The position numbers and the translations under genes were made by a program. From Scatosoma sp045613545 (GTDB lineage Bacteria > Bacillota > Clostridia > Christensenellales > Borkfalkiaceae): a DNA stretch of 55,949 bases. The stretch's first letter is position 1; every line of letters starts with the position of its first letter. Positions 41,729-49,534 of this stretch are shown one piece after another. The DNA is taken from contig JAZLBD010000010.1 of the NCBI GenBank assembly GCA_045613545.1, forward strand, positions 1 through 55,949, given 5' to 3'. The notes under the pieces are model-generated. The model was given only the letters and a program-made list of their open reading frames with translations, was not told where the DNA came from and ran no database searches.

Positions 41729-42561
41729 AATTCTTCCTCTTTCGCGTACGTTCGATACGCCCAAGAAAGGGTGTGTAGCACCTCTTTGTTTTTTTCGACT
41801 ATCTCTCCCAAATCTTTAACGGAAAGAGGATGGGACAAGCAGTCCGCCCCCACCTCGATCGTAAACGAGGGGATTTTTCGCTTTTCGATGCACCAATCCT
41901 TATAACCGCCCACGCTTCCGAGCGCCATGGAAAGAGAATAGCCGGTATCTTTTGCTATTTCCAAAGCGATCGCCTTATCGACGGCGCAACGGTATAGCGG
42001 TTGGTAAAAATACCAATAAATCTCTTCGCCCTTGCTATGATAACTGAGCGTATAGTCGGGAGAAATCTCCTCGGTAAAACGCTTCAAGGCTAGGGTTTCC
42101 GGCTCGGAAAAGGGATGCTCGCCCACGTAGTTTTCGCTCGACGGTATAAACGCGTTGGATTTGCCCGTCCCCCACCTTGCAGGGAAATTCACGTTTAAGT
42201 CCACCCCTCTTGCATTCGCTTTCCATAGGGAAAAATTTCCGTTTTTAGACAAACTCAACAGTCTTTTTTTCTGCCGTTCCCCTTTCACGGAGGCAATCCC
42301 CTCTTGGGATAAAAGCGCTCCGTCGGGATTGGAGAGAGGAACGAGCCAAACGCTCCCGATTACCTTGCTCGTAGCGTGCAAGAAAGCGAGCTTCGTCGTA
42401 ATCCATTCACGTCCGTGGATCGCGTACTGTACGATCCCCGTAGGACGTCCGTAGCCGATTTTAACGGCGTATATGTTTCGTCCCAAAACCGATTTTCCGA
42501 TCACGCGTTTCTCGCCGCAAAAACGCTCGAAAAACCCTTCCGTTTCTTCATAAATATTCAT
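41725..42561 (-). CDS. M14 family zinc carboxypeptidase
   Basis: A 278-residue M14 peptidase. YAIHGREWITT supplies the His and Glu zinc ligands, DLNVNFPARWGTG the conserved Asn-Arg region, LSYHSKGEEIYW the third His ligand and TIEVGADCLSHP the catalytic Glu. No signal peptide. Bacterial relatives act on peptidoglycan peptides such as gamma-D-glutamyl-mDAP. No ribosome site precedes the ATG; a TATACT box ends 7 nt upstream, so an extra leaderless transcript is possible besides the operon mRNA. Confidence 0.88.
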   Translation of the reverse strand: MNIYEETEGFFERFCGEKRVIGKSVLGRNIYAVKIGYGRPTGIVQYAIHGREWITTKLAFLHATSKVIGSVWLVPLSNPDGALLSQEGIASVKGERQKKRLLSLSKNGNFSLWKANARGVDLNVNFPARWGTGKSNAFIPSSENYVGEHPFSEPETLALKRFTEEISPDYTLSYHSKGEEIYWYFYQPLYRCAVDKAIALEIAKDTGYSLSMALGSVGGYKDWCIEKRKIPSFTIEVGADCLSHPLSVKDLGEIVEKNKEVLHTLSWAYRTYAKEEEL

Positions 42562-42587
42562 ACAGCACAGTATATGCCGTCAAGGGT

Positions 42588-43025
42588 TTATTTGTGATAG
42601 GTGGATCCGCTTATAATCATAAAACTGCGATAGACTTGTTCCGCTAAAATTACCCGCATCAGTTGGTGCGGAAAAGTCATATCCGAAAAAGAGAGTTTTT
42701 CGTCCGCTCTATTCTTCACGGTATCGGAAAGACCGCAAGACGATCCAATCACGAACGTGATCTCTTTGCCTGCGTCCATTTGCTTTTTCATCACGTCCGC
42801 AAGTCCCTCGCTCGAACGTTTCTTCCCCTCCACCGCAAGCGCAACGACGTATCCGCTCACGGCGCGCAAAATATCTTGCGCCTCCGCCTCGAGCGTTTTC
42901 CCTTCCGCTATTTCCTTTATTTCTATTTTCGCAAACCGCGAAAGGCGTTTGACGTATTCTTCCACCGCCTCACGGTAAAATTTTTCTTTGATTTTTCCAA
43001 CCACTACGAAATTAATCTTTTGCAT
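42588..43025 (-). CDS. rlmH: 23S rRNA pseudouridine(1915) N3-methyltransferase
   Basis: SPOUT methyltransferase acting on 23S rRNA pseudouridine 1915. 145 residues, slightly short of the usual about 159. The N-terminus MQKINFVVVGKIKEKFYREA and the ending FSDMTFPHQLMRVILAEQVY with RSFMIISGSTYHK are diagnostic. The SAM knot loop reads FVIGSSCGL where most enzymes have FVIGGSxG. Located 9 nt after the CPBP gene and 26 nt before the M14 gene. Confidence 0.96.
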   Translation of the reverse strand: MQKINFVVVGKIKEKFYREAVEEYVKRLSRFAKIEIKEIAEGKTLEAEAQDILRAVSGYVVALAVEGKKRSSEGLADVMKKQMDAGKEITFVIGSSCGLSDTVKNRADEKLSFSDMTFPHQLMRVILAEQVYRSFMIISGSTYHK

Positions 43026-43034
43026 ACGATCCCT

Positions 43035-43955
43035 TTACACCCCCGTAAATAGGTTGAAGATCCAAACGATCGCAAAGATGAGAATTCCACCCAATGCATA
43101 TAAGAAGAAGTCTTTCTTTTTCGATTTTTCCTTGCTTTCTTCCCGTTTGTCCCCTATAATCAAATAGCAAACGCTACAAAGGAGCGCTACAGCGGAAAGG
43201 CTGTAAAACACGATCGAAAAGGAAGTGGAAAAACGTTCCAGCCCAAACCGATAAAACAAAAGTATCGTCGCGTTGTTCAAAAAATGTGAGAGGATCGTGG
43301 GAATAATACTGCCCGCTTTTAAGGCGATCAGCGCGAACAAAACGCCACAGATAAATTGATAGACGGTTTGCGCCGGATTTTGATGATAAAGCGCAAACAG
43401 TCCTCCGCACGTCAAAACGGCGAACAACGTTCCGTAATTTTTGAGTCCGCGAAGCAATAGTCCTCTAAAAAATAATTCCTCAAAGACGGCGGGCAAGAGC
43501 GCCACTACGAGCAAATTCCCCCAAAGTCCCCAACCGTAAATATTCGGCAATTGGATTTCCGAGGGTTCGTAGCCGAGCCATTTATGTAAGACGTTCACGA
43601 ACATCCCGTTGAGTTCCGACAAGGAAAACAGTCCGAATTGGAGTAGGAGCGCTATCCAATAATAACGTCCTTTCCCTTTGCAGAAAAACTCTTTCGGTTT
43701 CATTTCCGTCTTGCAAAAAGCGAACAGAGCGATGAGTAAAAACGCAATCGGCGTGATTAAAAAGGACGCGTACAAAAACCAATCCTCGTTTTCATACCCC
43801 TCCTTGGTAAGGCCCAAAAGAGAAACACCCAGCAAGAAGAGGAAAGAAAGCAAGGTGGGTAAAACGGCGGAAAGGGTATACGCTCCGCCCGATAAATTTT
43901 GCTTATTCAGGCGGGACAAATCCCAGCCGTTATTTTGATTTTTTTTCTTATTCAT
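43035..43955 (-). CDS. CPBP family intramembrane metalloprotease
   Basis: A 306-residue membrane protein with about eight hydrophobic helices and the Abi/CAAX-protease signatures: EELFFRGLLLRGL (EExxxR, catalytic), GLFALYHQNPAQ (second motif with His) and ILSHFLNNA (HxxxN). Members cleave membrane substrates or serve in bacteriocin immunity. First gene of the operon with rlmH. A TATAAT box ends exactly 6 nt before the ATG, with ATAGGT between, so this mRNA is a candidate leaderless transcript. Confidence 0.9.
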   Translation of the reverse strand: MNKKKNQNNGWDLSRLNKQNLSGGAYTLSAVLPTLLSFLFLLGVSLLGLTKEGYENEDWFLYASFLITPIAFLLIALFAFCKTEMKPKEFFCKGKGRYYWIALLLQFGLFSLSELNGMFVNVLHKWLGYEPSEIQLPNIYGWGLWGNLLVVALLPAVFEELFFRGLLLRGLKNYGTLFAVLTCGGLFALYHQNPAQTVYQFICGVLFALIALKAGSIIPTILSHFLNNATILLFYRFGLERFSTSFSIVFYSLSAVALLCSVCYLIIGDKREESKEKSKKKDFFLYALGGILIFAIVWIFNLFTGV

Positions 43956-43961
43956 ACCTAT

Positions 43962-43990
43962 ATTATAACAAATTTTTCAAAGAACGCCAA
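43962..43990 (-). promoter_or_regulatory. promoter giving a candidate leaderless mRNA (CPBP gene)
   Basis: On the minus strand TTGGCG (43985-43990), 17-nt spacer, TATAAT (43962-43967), 6 nt, ATG at 43955. The same spacing occurs at 22532 and 23824. Confidence 0.7.
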
Positions 43991-43991
43991 C

Positions 43992-44030
43992 AAAAAAAGA
44001 ACGGGAAAAGCATTTTTCTTTCCCCCTTCT
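43992..44030 (-). terminator. terminator of the spoIIA operon
   Basis: Imperfect stem AGAAG..GGGAAAG/CTTTTCCC..TTCT with T7 on the minus strand. Confidence 0.6.
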
Positions 44031-44042
44031 CTTTTTTTATCG

Positions 44043-44762
44043 TCAACTCAGCAGTTTTTTCTTAAAGTCTTTCAGAATCTTACTCTCCAGTCTCGACACT
44101 TGGACTTGGCTAACCCCTATTTTTTGCGCTACTTCGCACTGCGTCATATCGCGAAAATACCTAAGCACGATGATTTTTCTCTCGCGTTCGGGCAATCGTT
44201 CGATGGCGGTGCGTAAAATCATTTTTTCAATCATTTCCTCTTGATCGTCTTTCGCCGGCAAAACTTCCAAAAGCTCCCTTTCGTCCCCTCTGCCCACTTC
44301 CCCGTAAATAGAAATCGGCATACGCGAGGAGCCCATCACGAAAACCGCCTCGTTTTCGTCCATCGAAAAAGCGCTTGCCACTTCTTGAATCGACGGTTGT
44401 CTCCCCTCTTTCACGGAAAAAGTCGCGATAAATTCTTTCATTTCTTTCGCTGTTTGTTTCATTTGTCGGGACACTTTCACCGATCCGTCGTCGCGCATAA
44501 AACGTTTGATTTCACCTGCGATCATCGGTACGGCGTAGGTGGAAAATCGCACCCCAAACTTCTCGTCGAACCCAACGATCGCTTTCAAAAACCCCATACA
44601 GGCGAGCTGGAATAAATCGTCGTATTCTACACCTTTTCCCAAATAGCGTTTCACGATGCTCTTAACGAGAGACACGTTCTCTGTAATCAGACGGCTTTTT
44701 GCCTCTTCGTCCCCCGATTTTGCAAGGCGAATATACTCGATTGTAGCCTTTTCATCTAACAT
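44043..44762 (-). CDS. sigF: sporulation sigma factor SigF
   Basis: Forespore-specific sigma factor. 239 residues from the ATG at 44762 (MLDEKATIEYIRLAKSGDEE), overlapping spoIIAB by 7 nt. Region 2: NVSLVKSIVKRYLGKGVEYD, then DLFQLACMGFLKAI and FSTYAVPMIAGEIKRFMRDD; region 3; region 4 ends ECEVAQKIGVSQVQVSRLES-like (TQCEVAQKIGVSQVQVSRLE). Operon position after spoIIAB distinguishes it from SigG. Controlled by SpoIIAB and SpoIIAA encoded upstream. Confidence 0.96.
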   Translation of the reverse strand: MLDEKATIEYIRLAKSGDEEAKSRLITENVSLVKSIVKRYLGKGVEYDDLFQLACMGFLKAIVGFDEKFGVRFSTYAVPMIAGEIKRFMRDDGSVKVSRQMKQTAKEMKEFIATFSVKEGRQPSIQEVASAFSMDENEAVFVMGSSRMPISIYGEVGRGDERELLEVLPAKDDQEEMIEKMILRTAIERLPERERKIIVLRYFRDMTQCEVAQKIGVSQVQVSRLESKILKDFKKKLLS

Positions 44763-45208
44763 TCCCCCACCTTTGCGCCGATCTTTTTCGACATTGAAAT
44801 TTTCGTACCCTTTCCGATCTTGGTATCCATAGAAAACTCGTCCGTAAACGTTTGCATAATTGTAAGCCCCATTCCTGAACGCTCGTCTTGAAGGGCGGTG
44901 GAAAAGAACGGTTGCATCGCTTGTTCGACGTCCTCGATCCCGCACCCCTCGTCTATGATCGTGATATGTACGACGCCACCGTTTTGGTCGCCTTGTAAAT
45001 CGCACTCGATCACGATTTTATGCTCGAAGCCACCCCCTTTATAGGCGTGTACGATACAGTTGGTCACTCCCTCGCTTACCACCGTTTTAATATCGGAAAT
45101 TTCCGCAAGCGTGGGATTGAGCGGAAGCGCGAACGCCGCGACGGCGCTCCGAGCAAAATTTTCGTTTTCGCTAAGCGCGGAAAATTCCATTCTAATATAA
45201 TTTTTCAT
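44756..45208 (-). CDS. spoIIAB: anti-sigma F factor, serine kinase
   Basis: Binds and inhibits SigF and phosphorylates SpoIIAA. 150 residues: GHKL ATPase motifs SEGVTNCIVHAYK (N box), DEGCGIED (G1) and ERSGMGLTIMQTFTD (G2). ATG overlaps the spoIIAA stop (ATGA) and its 3' end overlaps sigF, so expression is translationally coupled. Confidence 0.96.
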   Translation of the reverse strand: MKNYIRMEFSALSENENFARSAVAAFALPLNPTLAEISDIKTVVSEGVTNCIVHAYKGGGFEHKIVIECDLQGDQNGGVVHITIIDEGCGIEDVEQAMQPFFSTALQDERSGMGLTIMQTFTDEFSMDTKIGKGTKISMSKKIGAKVGEC

Positions 45209-45537
45209 ACCCCTACTCCTTGTGCGTCGTTGATTTTTGGAATGATGGAATAAATACCGCTCATCGCCAAGATTTTATCTGCCGAAAGATTCGGCTCGGC
45301 TATGTAGCAAGACACGCCGAACTTTTTTAATTTTTTATACCGTCCGATCAAAAACCCGATCCCCGTCGAATCCATAAACCCTATATCGCGCAGATTAAAT
45401 ACGACCCTCTTTACGTATAGATGCTCGTCCAAAATAAGATCGGCGCGTTTTCGCGATTGAGAGGCGGAGTGCTCGTCTATCTCGCCACGCAAAAACATAT
45501 AGAGGGTATCACCCGACAGTTTTTGTAATATTTCCAT
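45205..45537 (-). CDS. spoIIAA: anti-sigma F factor antagonist
   Basis: STAS-domain protein of 110 residues that, when unphosphorylated, frees SigF from SpoIIAB. The phosphorylated serine lies in FMDSTGIGFLIGRYK; VFNLRDIGFM precedes it. First gene of the three-gene sporulation operon, ribosome site GGAGAAAAACT before ATG. Confidence 0.96.
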   Translation of the reverse strand: MEILQKLSGDTLYMFLRGEIDEHSASQSRKRADLILDEHLYVKRVVFNLRDIGFMDSTGIGFLIGRYKKLKKFGVSCYIAEPNLSADKILAMSGIYSIIPKINDAQGVGV

Positions 45538-45662
45538 AGTTTTTCTCCTTTTTTCACCGCCCTTTCATTGTATAAAAATTTCCAACACGTGTTTTGTCAA
45601 AATCGGACGAATAATAAGTAATTTACTCGAAAAAGTTTTTTTGAAAAAGTGGTAAAAAATAC

Positions 45663-45691
45663 TTGACATTTCTTGAAAAATCGTCTATTAT
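45663..45691 (+). promoter_or_regulatory. tRNA operon promoter
   Basis: TTGACA (45663-45668), 17-nt spacer, TATTAT (45686-45691), 33 nt before tRNA-Met. Confidence 0.85.
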
Positions 45692-45723
45692 AAACAAGCG
45701 CTTGTAAGAGCGAGGCAGGGAAA

Positions 45724-45799
45724 GGGCCTTTAGCTCAGTGGTCAGAGCTGTCGGCTCATAACCGATTGGTCCGCGGTTCGAATCCGTGAAGGCCCACCA
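45724..45799 (+). tRNA. tRNA-Met(CAT), elongator type
   Basis: Acceptor GGGCCTT/AAGGCCC, anticodon loop CTCATAA, CCA encoded. Has paired 1-72, unlike an initiator. Confidence 0.93.
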
Positions 45800-45816
45800 A
45801 AATTACATAAAAATAT

Positions 45817-45893
45817 GGCCCAGTAGCTCAGTTGGTTAGAGCGCCAGCCTGTCACGCTGGAGGTCGACGGTTCGAGCCCGTTCTGGGTCGCCA
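45817..45893 (+). tRNA. tRNA-Asp(GTC)
   Basis: Acceptor GGCCCAG/CTGGGTC, discriminator G, anticodon loop CTGTCAC; CCA encoded. Confidence 0.95.
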
Positions 45894-45935
45894 TAAAAAT
45901 AGCCCGTTTCTTGTAAGAGGAACGGGCAAATATAT

Positions 45936-46011
45936 GCCTTGATAGCTCAGTTGGTAGAGCAACAGACTGAAAATCTGTCTGTCGATGGTTCAATTCCACC
46001 TCAAGGCACCA
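45936..46011 (+). tRNA. tRNA-Phe(GAA)
   Basis: Acceptor GCCTTGA/TCAAGGC, anticodon loop CTGAAAA; CCA encoded. Confidence 0.95.
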
Positions 46012-46015
46012 AATC

Positions 46016-46100
46016 GGGCAGATTCCAGAGTGGCCAAATGGATCAGACTGTAAATCTGACGTCTTCGACTTCGGTGGTTCGAATCCACCTCTGCCCACCA
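46016..46100 (+). tRNA. tRNA-Tyr(GTA)
   Basis: 85-nt class II tRNA: acceptor GGGCAGA/TCTGCCC, anticodon loop CTGTAAA, long variable arm, CCA encoded. Its 3' 20 nt are repeated exactly at 46258-46277. Confidence 0.95.
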
Positions 46101-46180
46101 CAAAAAGGACATACCGTTTGGTATGTCCTTTTTGTGTGTGGCTGAGGTGTCTTGATGAAACACCGCATTAACGGTGGTTC
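46095..46180. repeat. tRNA-Tyr 3'-end plus terminator module, copy 1
   Basis: CCACCACAAAAAGG starts a perfect terminator hairpin (AAAAAGGACATACC/GGTATGTCCTTTTT) followed by GTGTGTGGCTGAGGTGTC and a conserved 40-bp tail. The same arrangement returns at 47018-47103 with about 80 percent identity in the tail. Confidence 0.85.
46102..46134 (+). terminator. tRNA operon terminator
   Basis: Perfect 14-bp stem AAAAAGGACATACC/GGTATGTCCTTTTT, loop GTTT. Confidence 0.9.
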
Positions 46181-46455
46181 GCGCGAGGAGCGTCCGTAAT
46201 ACGCAAAATCTCTCTTCCCGAACCTCAACGGCGCGACGACGCTCTCGCCATAGGCGAGAATCCACCTCTGCCCACCATAAAGAAACCTAAATCGAACCAC
46301 TTATGTTCGCGATTGGGTTTCTCTTTTTTTTACGCGCAAATACAAAATCGTTTTAAGAGCTCTTCTTTTAACTGCTACAAATAATTGACTTGCTCACAGA
46401 ATTAAGTTATAATATTTTTAAATAATAAATTCAATATGCAATAAGGAGATTAATT
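46181..46455. other. tRNA-Tyr 3' end duplicate and terminator, no gene
   Basis: GAATCCACCTCTGCCCACCA at 46258-46277 is an exact copy of the tRNA-Tyr end, followed by a second hairpin AGAAACC..GGTTTCT with a T-run to about 46330. A weak promoter-like AT-rich stretch (TATAATATT, 46410-46420) precedes the next gene. No other gene seen. Confidence 0.75.
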
Positions 46456-46914
46456 ATGAACGAAGATTCTTTGGATTTTTGTATCACTGCGCCAAAATGG
46501 CAAATCATTACATTCTTTGTCGGCTTATTTTTGGGAATTGCCTTGATGATTTTTGCTGCTGTCTTTTATTGTATTAACCCAACGGAACTTGAAAACTTTT
46601 TTTGGATTCTATTTATTGGCTTTTTCTTCGCTTCTCTCTCAACCTTAGGAATATACGTAGGAAAAAAAGAAAAATTTGTTTTTGAAAATAAATCATTTAC
46701 CGTCATAAAAGCTTTTAAAAAAAGCCAGACCGCGCATATTGACAATATTCTTCGCGTTGAGTTACGTTCAAGAGGTGCTGTGATTAAAGTTTCCGTTATA
46801 GGAAAAGACGAAGTTTGTCTTATTAATTTTCTTGACGACGGAACAAGTTTTAAAAATAATCAATTCGTTTGCGTGCTGATGCATTATAATATTCCCATCG
46901 TAAATAAATACTAA
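46456..46914 (+). CDS. small membrane protein with PH-like tail, unknown
   Basis: A 152-residue AT-rich gene. Two transmembrane helices (ITFFVGLFLGIALMIFAAVF and FFWILFIGFFFASLSTLGIY) are followed by an about 80-residue soluble part of alternating strands (EKFVFENKSFTVIKAFKKSQ, KVSVIGKDEVCLINFLDDGT), like small PH-domain-type membrane proteins. AAGGAG precedes the ATG. It lies between the two long tRNA-Tyr module repeats, so it is probably cargo of a past integration event. Function unknown. Confidence 0.7.
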   Translation: MNEDSLDFCITAPKWQIITFFVGLFLGIALMIFAAVFYCINPTELENFFWILFIGFFFASLSTLGIYVGKKEKFVFENKSFTVIKAFKKSQTAHIDNILRVELRSRGAVIKVSVIGKDEVCLINFLDDGTSFKNNQFVCVLMHYNIPIVNKY

Positions 46915-47017
46915 AAGTATCAAAAAATTTATTTGTAACAACGATTTTTGGAATTACAAAATTTATTCCTATTTTAAAGATTCTAATATAAAAGGTTCGA
47001 TTTAGGTTACTCTTACT

Positions 47018-47103
47018 CCACCACAAAAAGGACATACCGTTTGGTATGTCCTTTTTGTGTGTGGCTGAAGTGTCGCAGCGAACACCGTATTAGCGGTGGT
47101 GCG
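47018..47103. repeat. tRNA-Tyr 3'-end plus terminator module, copy 2
   Basis: CCACCACAAAAAGG plus the identical 32-nt terminator hairpin seen at 46102, followed by GTGTGTGGCTGAAGTGTC and a diverged tail (AACACCGTATTAGCGGTGGT versus AACACCGCATTAACGGTGGT). Confidence 0.85.
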
Positions 47104-47375
47104 CGCGAGCGTTGTCCGTTTTTCTTAAAAAATTAAACGGGACGCTAAATTGTAGTCGCTTCACAAACCAAAATAATCCGTACCACGTTCACCTATTTGC
47201 GACAAGAGAATCGTTCGAATTATTTTGTATTTATGAAAAAGGAAACACGAGTGTTATCCCATGTTTCCTTTATCATTGTCGCAACTTACGAGAAAAGATA
47301 TTTACCTAATGAAAATCGAAAATAAAAAAGTGTGCCTTGCAAGCAAAGCACACCCCGAAATGTACTTCACTTGTT

Positions 47376-47459
47376 GTCACACAGCTCTTTTACACAGAGA
47401 AAAGAAGTACAAATTCGCATAATTGTACTCTGTGCAAAAAAAAGATTCAACTGTGTGAC
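47376..47459. repeat. nested inverted repeat element
   Basis: GTCACACAG (47376-47384) pairs with CTGTGTGAC (47451-47459); CACAGAG (47393-47399) with CTCTGTG (47428-47434); GTACAA (47407-47412) with TTGTAC (47423-47428). Together they can fold one long irregular stem of about 84 nt. Confidence 0.7.
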
Positions 47460-47537
47460 GAATATAGTTTACCATATTTGCAATCAGTAGTCAAGTATTT
47501 TTACAGTTTAATTTACGTTGCACTCGTTCCACCACAA

Positions 47538-47568
47538 AAAAGACTAACGAACTTTCGTTAGTCTTTTT
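47538..47568. terminator. terminator between module and fucO
   Basis: Stem AAAGACTAACGA/TCGTTAGTCTTT, with A- and T-runs on both sides; it serves the converging fucO-like gene. Confidence 0.85.
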
Positions 47569-47582
47569 CTTATCCGTTTTTA

Positions 47583-48731
47583 TTAGAGCGCTTTTTTGTA
47601 AATCGCGAGGATATCCTCTTTCGTCACGTCCGCGGGATTTCCGCCCGTGCAAGGGTCGATAATGGCGTCGCTTGCGAGCATTTCCAAATCGCTTTCCTTG
47701 ATGCCGATTTCGGACAGGTGTTGCGGTATTCCGATGGCTTTGCTAAGTTTTACCACCGCGTCAATCGCCGCTTGCGCCGCGCTATCTTCGTCCATTCCTT
47801 TCACGCAAACCCCCATAGCGCGCGCGATATCTGCGTATTTTGCCTTGCGAGACGCTATATTGAATTCCATTACGTACGGAAGCAACAGCGCGTTTGCAAC
47901 GCCGTGGGCGATATCGAATCTTGCTCCCAGGGGGTGCGCCATCGAGTGCACGATGCCGAGCCCTACGTTCGAGAACGCCATGCCTGCCACGTACGAGCCG
48001 AGCGCCATACCCTCTCTTGCATTCGCGTCGTTGCCGTCTTTTACGGCGTTTTCGAGATTTTCTGCAATAAACTTGATCGAGTTCCAGCAAAGGAGGTCGG
48101 AAAGCGGTTGTGCGCCCCTTGTAATATACCCCTCAATCGCGTGGGTGAGCGCGTCCATACCCGTTGCCGCTGTAAGACCCTTGGGCATACTCTTCATCAT
48201 ATCCGCGTCGTTGAACGCGATCATGGGGATATCGTTGGGATCGACGCAAACGAGTTTTCTACCCGCCTCCTCGTCGGTGATTACATAGTTGATCGTCACT
48301 TCCGCCGCCGTACCCGCCGTGGTTGCAAACGCGATCAAGGGGAAGGACTTATGCTTGGTGTCGGCAACCCCCTCGAGCGATTTTACGTCGTAGAAATCGG
48401 GGTTTGTGGCGATAATACCGACCGCCTTTGCCGTATCCATAACCGATCCCCCGCCGATTGCGATAATCACGTCGGGCGCGAAATCTTTGAACACGGCGTA
48501 CGCGGATTGTACGTTATGGATGGTAGGGTTGGCTTTTACGTCGTCGAAAACAACGTATTCCGCATGCATCGCGTCGAGCTCGTCCGTCACGAATTTAGCC
48601 ACGCCGTACTTTACAAGGTCTTTATCGGAAACGACGAACGCTTTCCTAAACCCTCTTCTTGCCATTTCGCCCGCAAGCTCTTTTCTGCAACCTGCGCCGA
48701 AATAGCTCGTTTCATTCAAAATCATTCTCAT
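47583..48731 (-). CDS. fucO: lactaldehyde reductase (iron alcohol dehydrogenase)
   Basis: A 382-residue group III iron-dependent alcohol dehydrogenase, closest to E. coli FucO, reducing L-lactaldehyde to 1,2-propanediol with NADH under anaerobiosis. Matches are long: RMILNETSYFGAG, IAIGGGSVMDTAKAVGI (NAD), TTAGTAAEVTINYVITDEE, and the metal ligands ALTHAIEGYITRGA and SMAHPLGARFDIAHGVANA. GGAGG precedes the ATG. It would reoxidise NADH during fucose or rhamnose fermentation; the aldolase and kinase genes are not in the window, so the role in sugar use is inference. Confidence 0.92.
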   Translation of the reverse strand: MRMILNETSYFGAGCRKELAGEMARRGFRKAFVVSDKDLVKYGVAKFVTDELDAMHAEYVVFDDVKANPTIHNVQSAYAVFKDFAPDVIIAIGGGSVMDTAKAVGIIATNPDFYDVKSLEGVADTKHKSFPLIAFATTAGTAAEVTINYVITDEEAGRKLVCVDPNDIPMIAFNDADMMKSMPKGLTAATGMDALTHAIEGYITRGAQPLSDLLCWNSIKFIAENLENAVKDGNDANAREGMALGSYVAGMAFSNVGLGIVHSMAHPLGARFDIAHGVANALLLPYVMEFNIASRKAKYADIARAMGVCVKGMDEDSAAQAAIDAVVKLSKAIGIPQHLSEIGIKESDLEMLASDAIIDPCTGGNPADVTKEDILAIYKKAL

Positions 48732-48845
48732 ATATTTTTCCTCCTTATAAAAGAAAATTTATTAAGTCTATTATAACACGTTTTCTCGCAATATACAACT
48801 CCTTTTTGAAAATTTGTTCTTTTTACCATCTAAACAAAAAGGGAA

Positions 48846-48872
48846 ACGCGCCTTTTTTGAATAAGGCGCGCT
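48846..48872 (-). terminator. terminator of DUF47-pit operon
   Basis: Stem CGCGCC/GGCGCG with an A/T-rich inner part, T-run on the minus strand after a short GTTTCCC gap; moderate. Confidence 0.5.
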
Positions 48873-48882
48873 ATAATACAAA

Positions 48883-49506
48883 TTAACTATTCTTCAAAAT
48901 AACCGATTCGACATTATCCGCAATGGATTCCGCAGCGTCGAAGCACTTTTCAAAATTGCTATACACGTCGCGCCATTCGATAATTTCTCTCGTCGTTTGC
49001 GCGGTAGCAGAAAGCGTTCTTACCGCGTCCATATACAATCTATCCCCTCTTTCTTCCAAGTCGTTAAGCTCGACAATCGCTTGTTTAAGCGTTTCGGGGG
49101 ATTTCTTAAAGTTGCGGAATTCTTGGAGCATAACGCACGTTTTTTCGCAACAAGAAATGACCAAATCGGCAAACACGCCCACGTCCTCGCGGAGGGTACG
49201 AATATCCGCCATATAGAAGAACACGACTACCCCTTCCACGCAATCGACCAAATTGTCGGTAATGTGTGCTAAATGGAACAAATCGTCCCTTTCAACGGGC
49301 GGTAAGAATTCACGGATAAGCGCTTTGGTGAACTCGTGTTTTTCCATATCGCACGCGTGTTCTAAGTTATGTAAATGATCTTTATGTTCGGGCAATTTTT
49401 CAGGATCGAACGAATCGCAGATCGTTTTCAAAAAACGCGCTTCTTCCAAAGCAAATTCCGCCATTTTCACAAGAGAAGCGAAGTAATCAAAGGATTTGTT
49501 TTTCAT
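48883..49506 (-). CDS. DUF47 (PhoU-like) phosphate transport accessory protein
   Basis: A 207-residue all-helical protein of the DUF47/PhoU-like group that associates with PiT transporters. Typical features are metal-type acidic motifs within long helices (HDLHNLEHACDMEKHEF-like, read as HLHNLEHACDMEKHEF) and VERDDLFHLAHITDNLVDCV. It is the second gene of a pair, 28 nt after the PiT gene, the normal arrangement; it modulates the transporter's activity. Confidence 0.92.
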   Translation of the reverse strand: MKNKSFDYFASLVKMAEFALEEARFLKTICDSFDPEKLPEHKDHLHNLEHACDMEKHEFTKALIREFLPPVERDDLFHLAHITDNLVDCVEGVVVFFYMADIRTLREDVGVFADLVISCCEKTCVMLQEFRNFKKSPETLKQAIVELNDLEERGDRLYMDAVRTLSATAQTTREIIEWRDVYSNFEKCFDAAESIADNVESVILKNS

Positions 49507-49534
49507 AATATTTTTCTCCTAATTTCATTTCAAA

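Larger units (their letters stand above)
46915..47582. other. 668-bp region: second module copy, nested inverted repeats
   Basis: No gene. It holds the second tRNA-Tyr/terminator module (47018-47103), a small hairpin GTGTGC..GCACAC (47327-47352), a three-level nested inverted repeat (47376-47459) and a third CCACCACAAAAA site at 47529 followed by the fucO-side terminator. Confidence 0.75.

Noticed and set aside
47718..48776. 352-codon plus-strand frame opposite fucO
   Set aside because: Antisense to a well-supported dehydrogenase with intact metal motifs.
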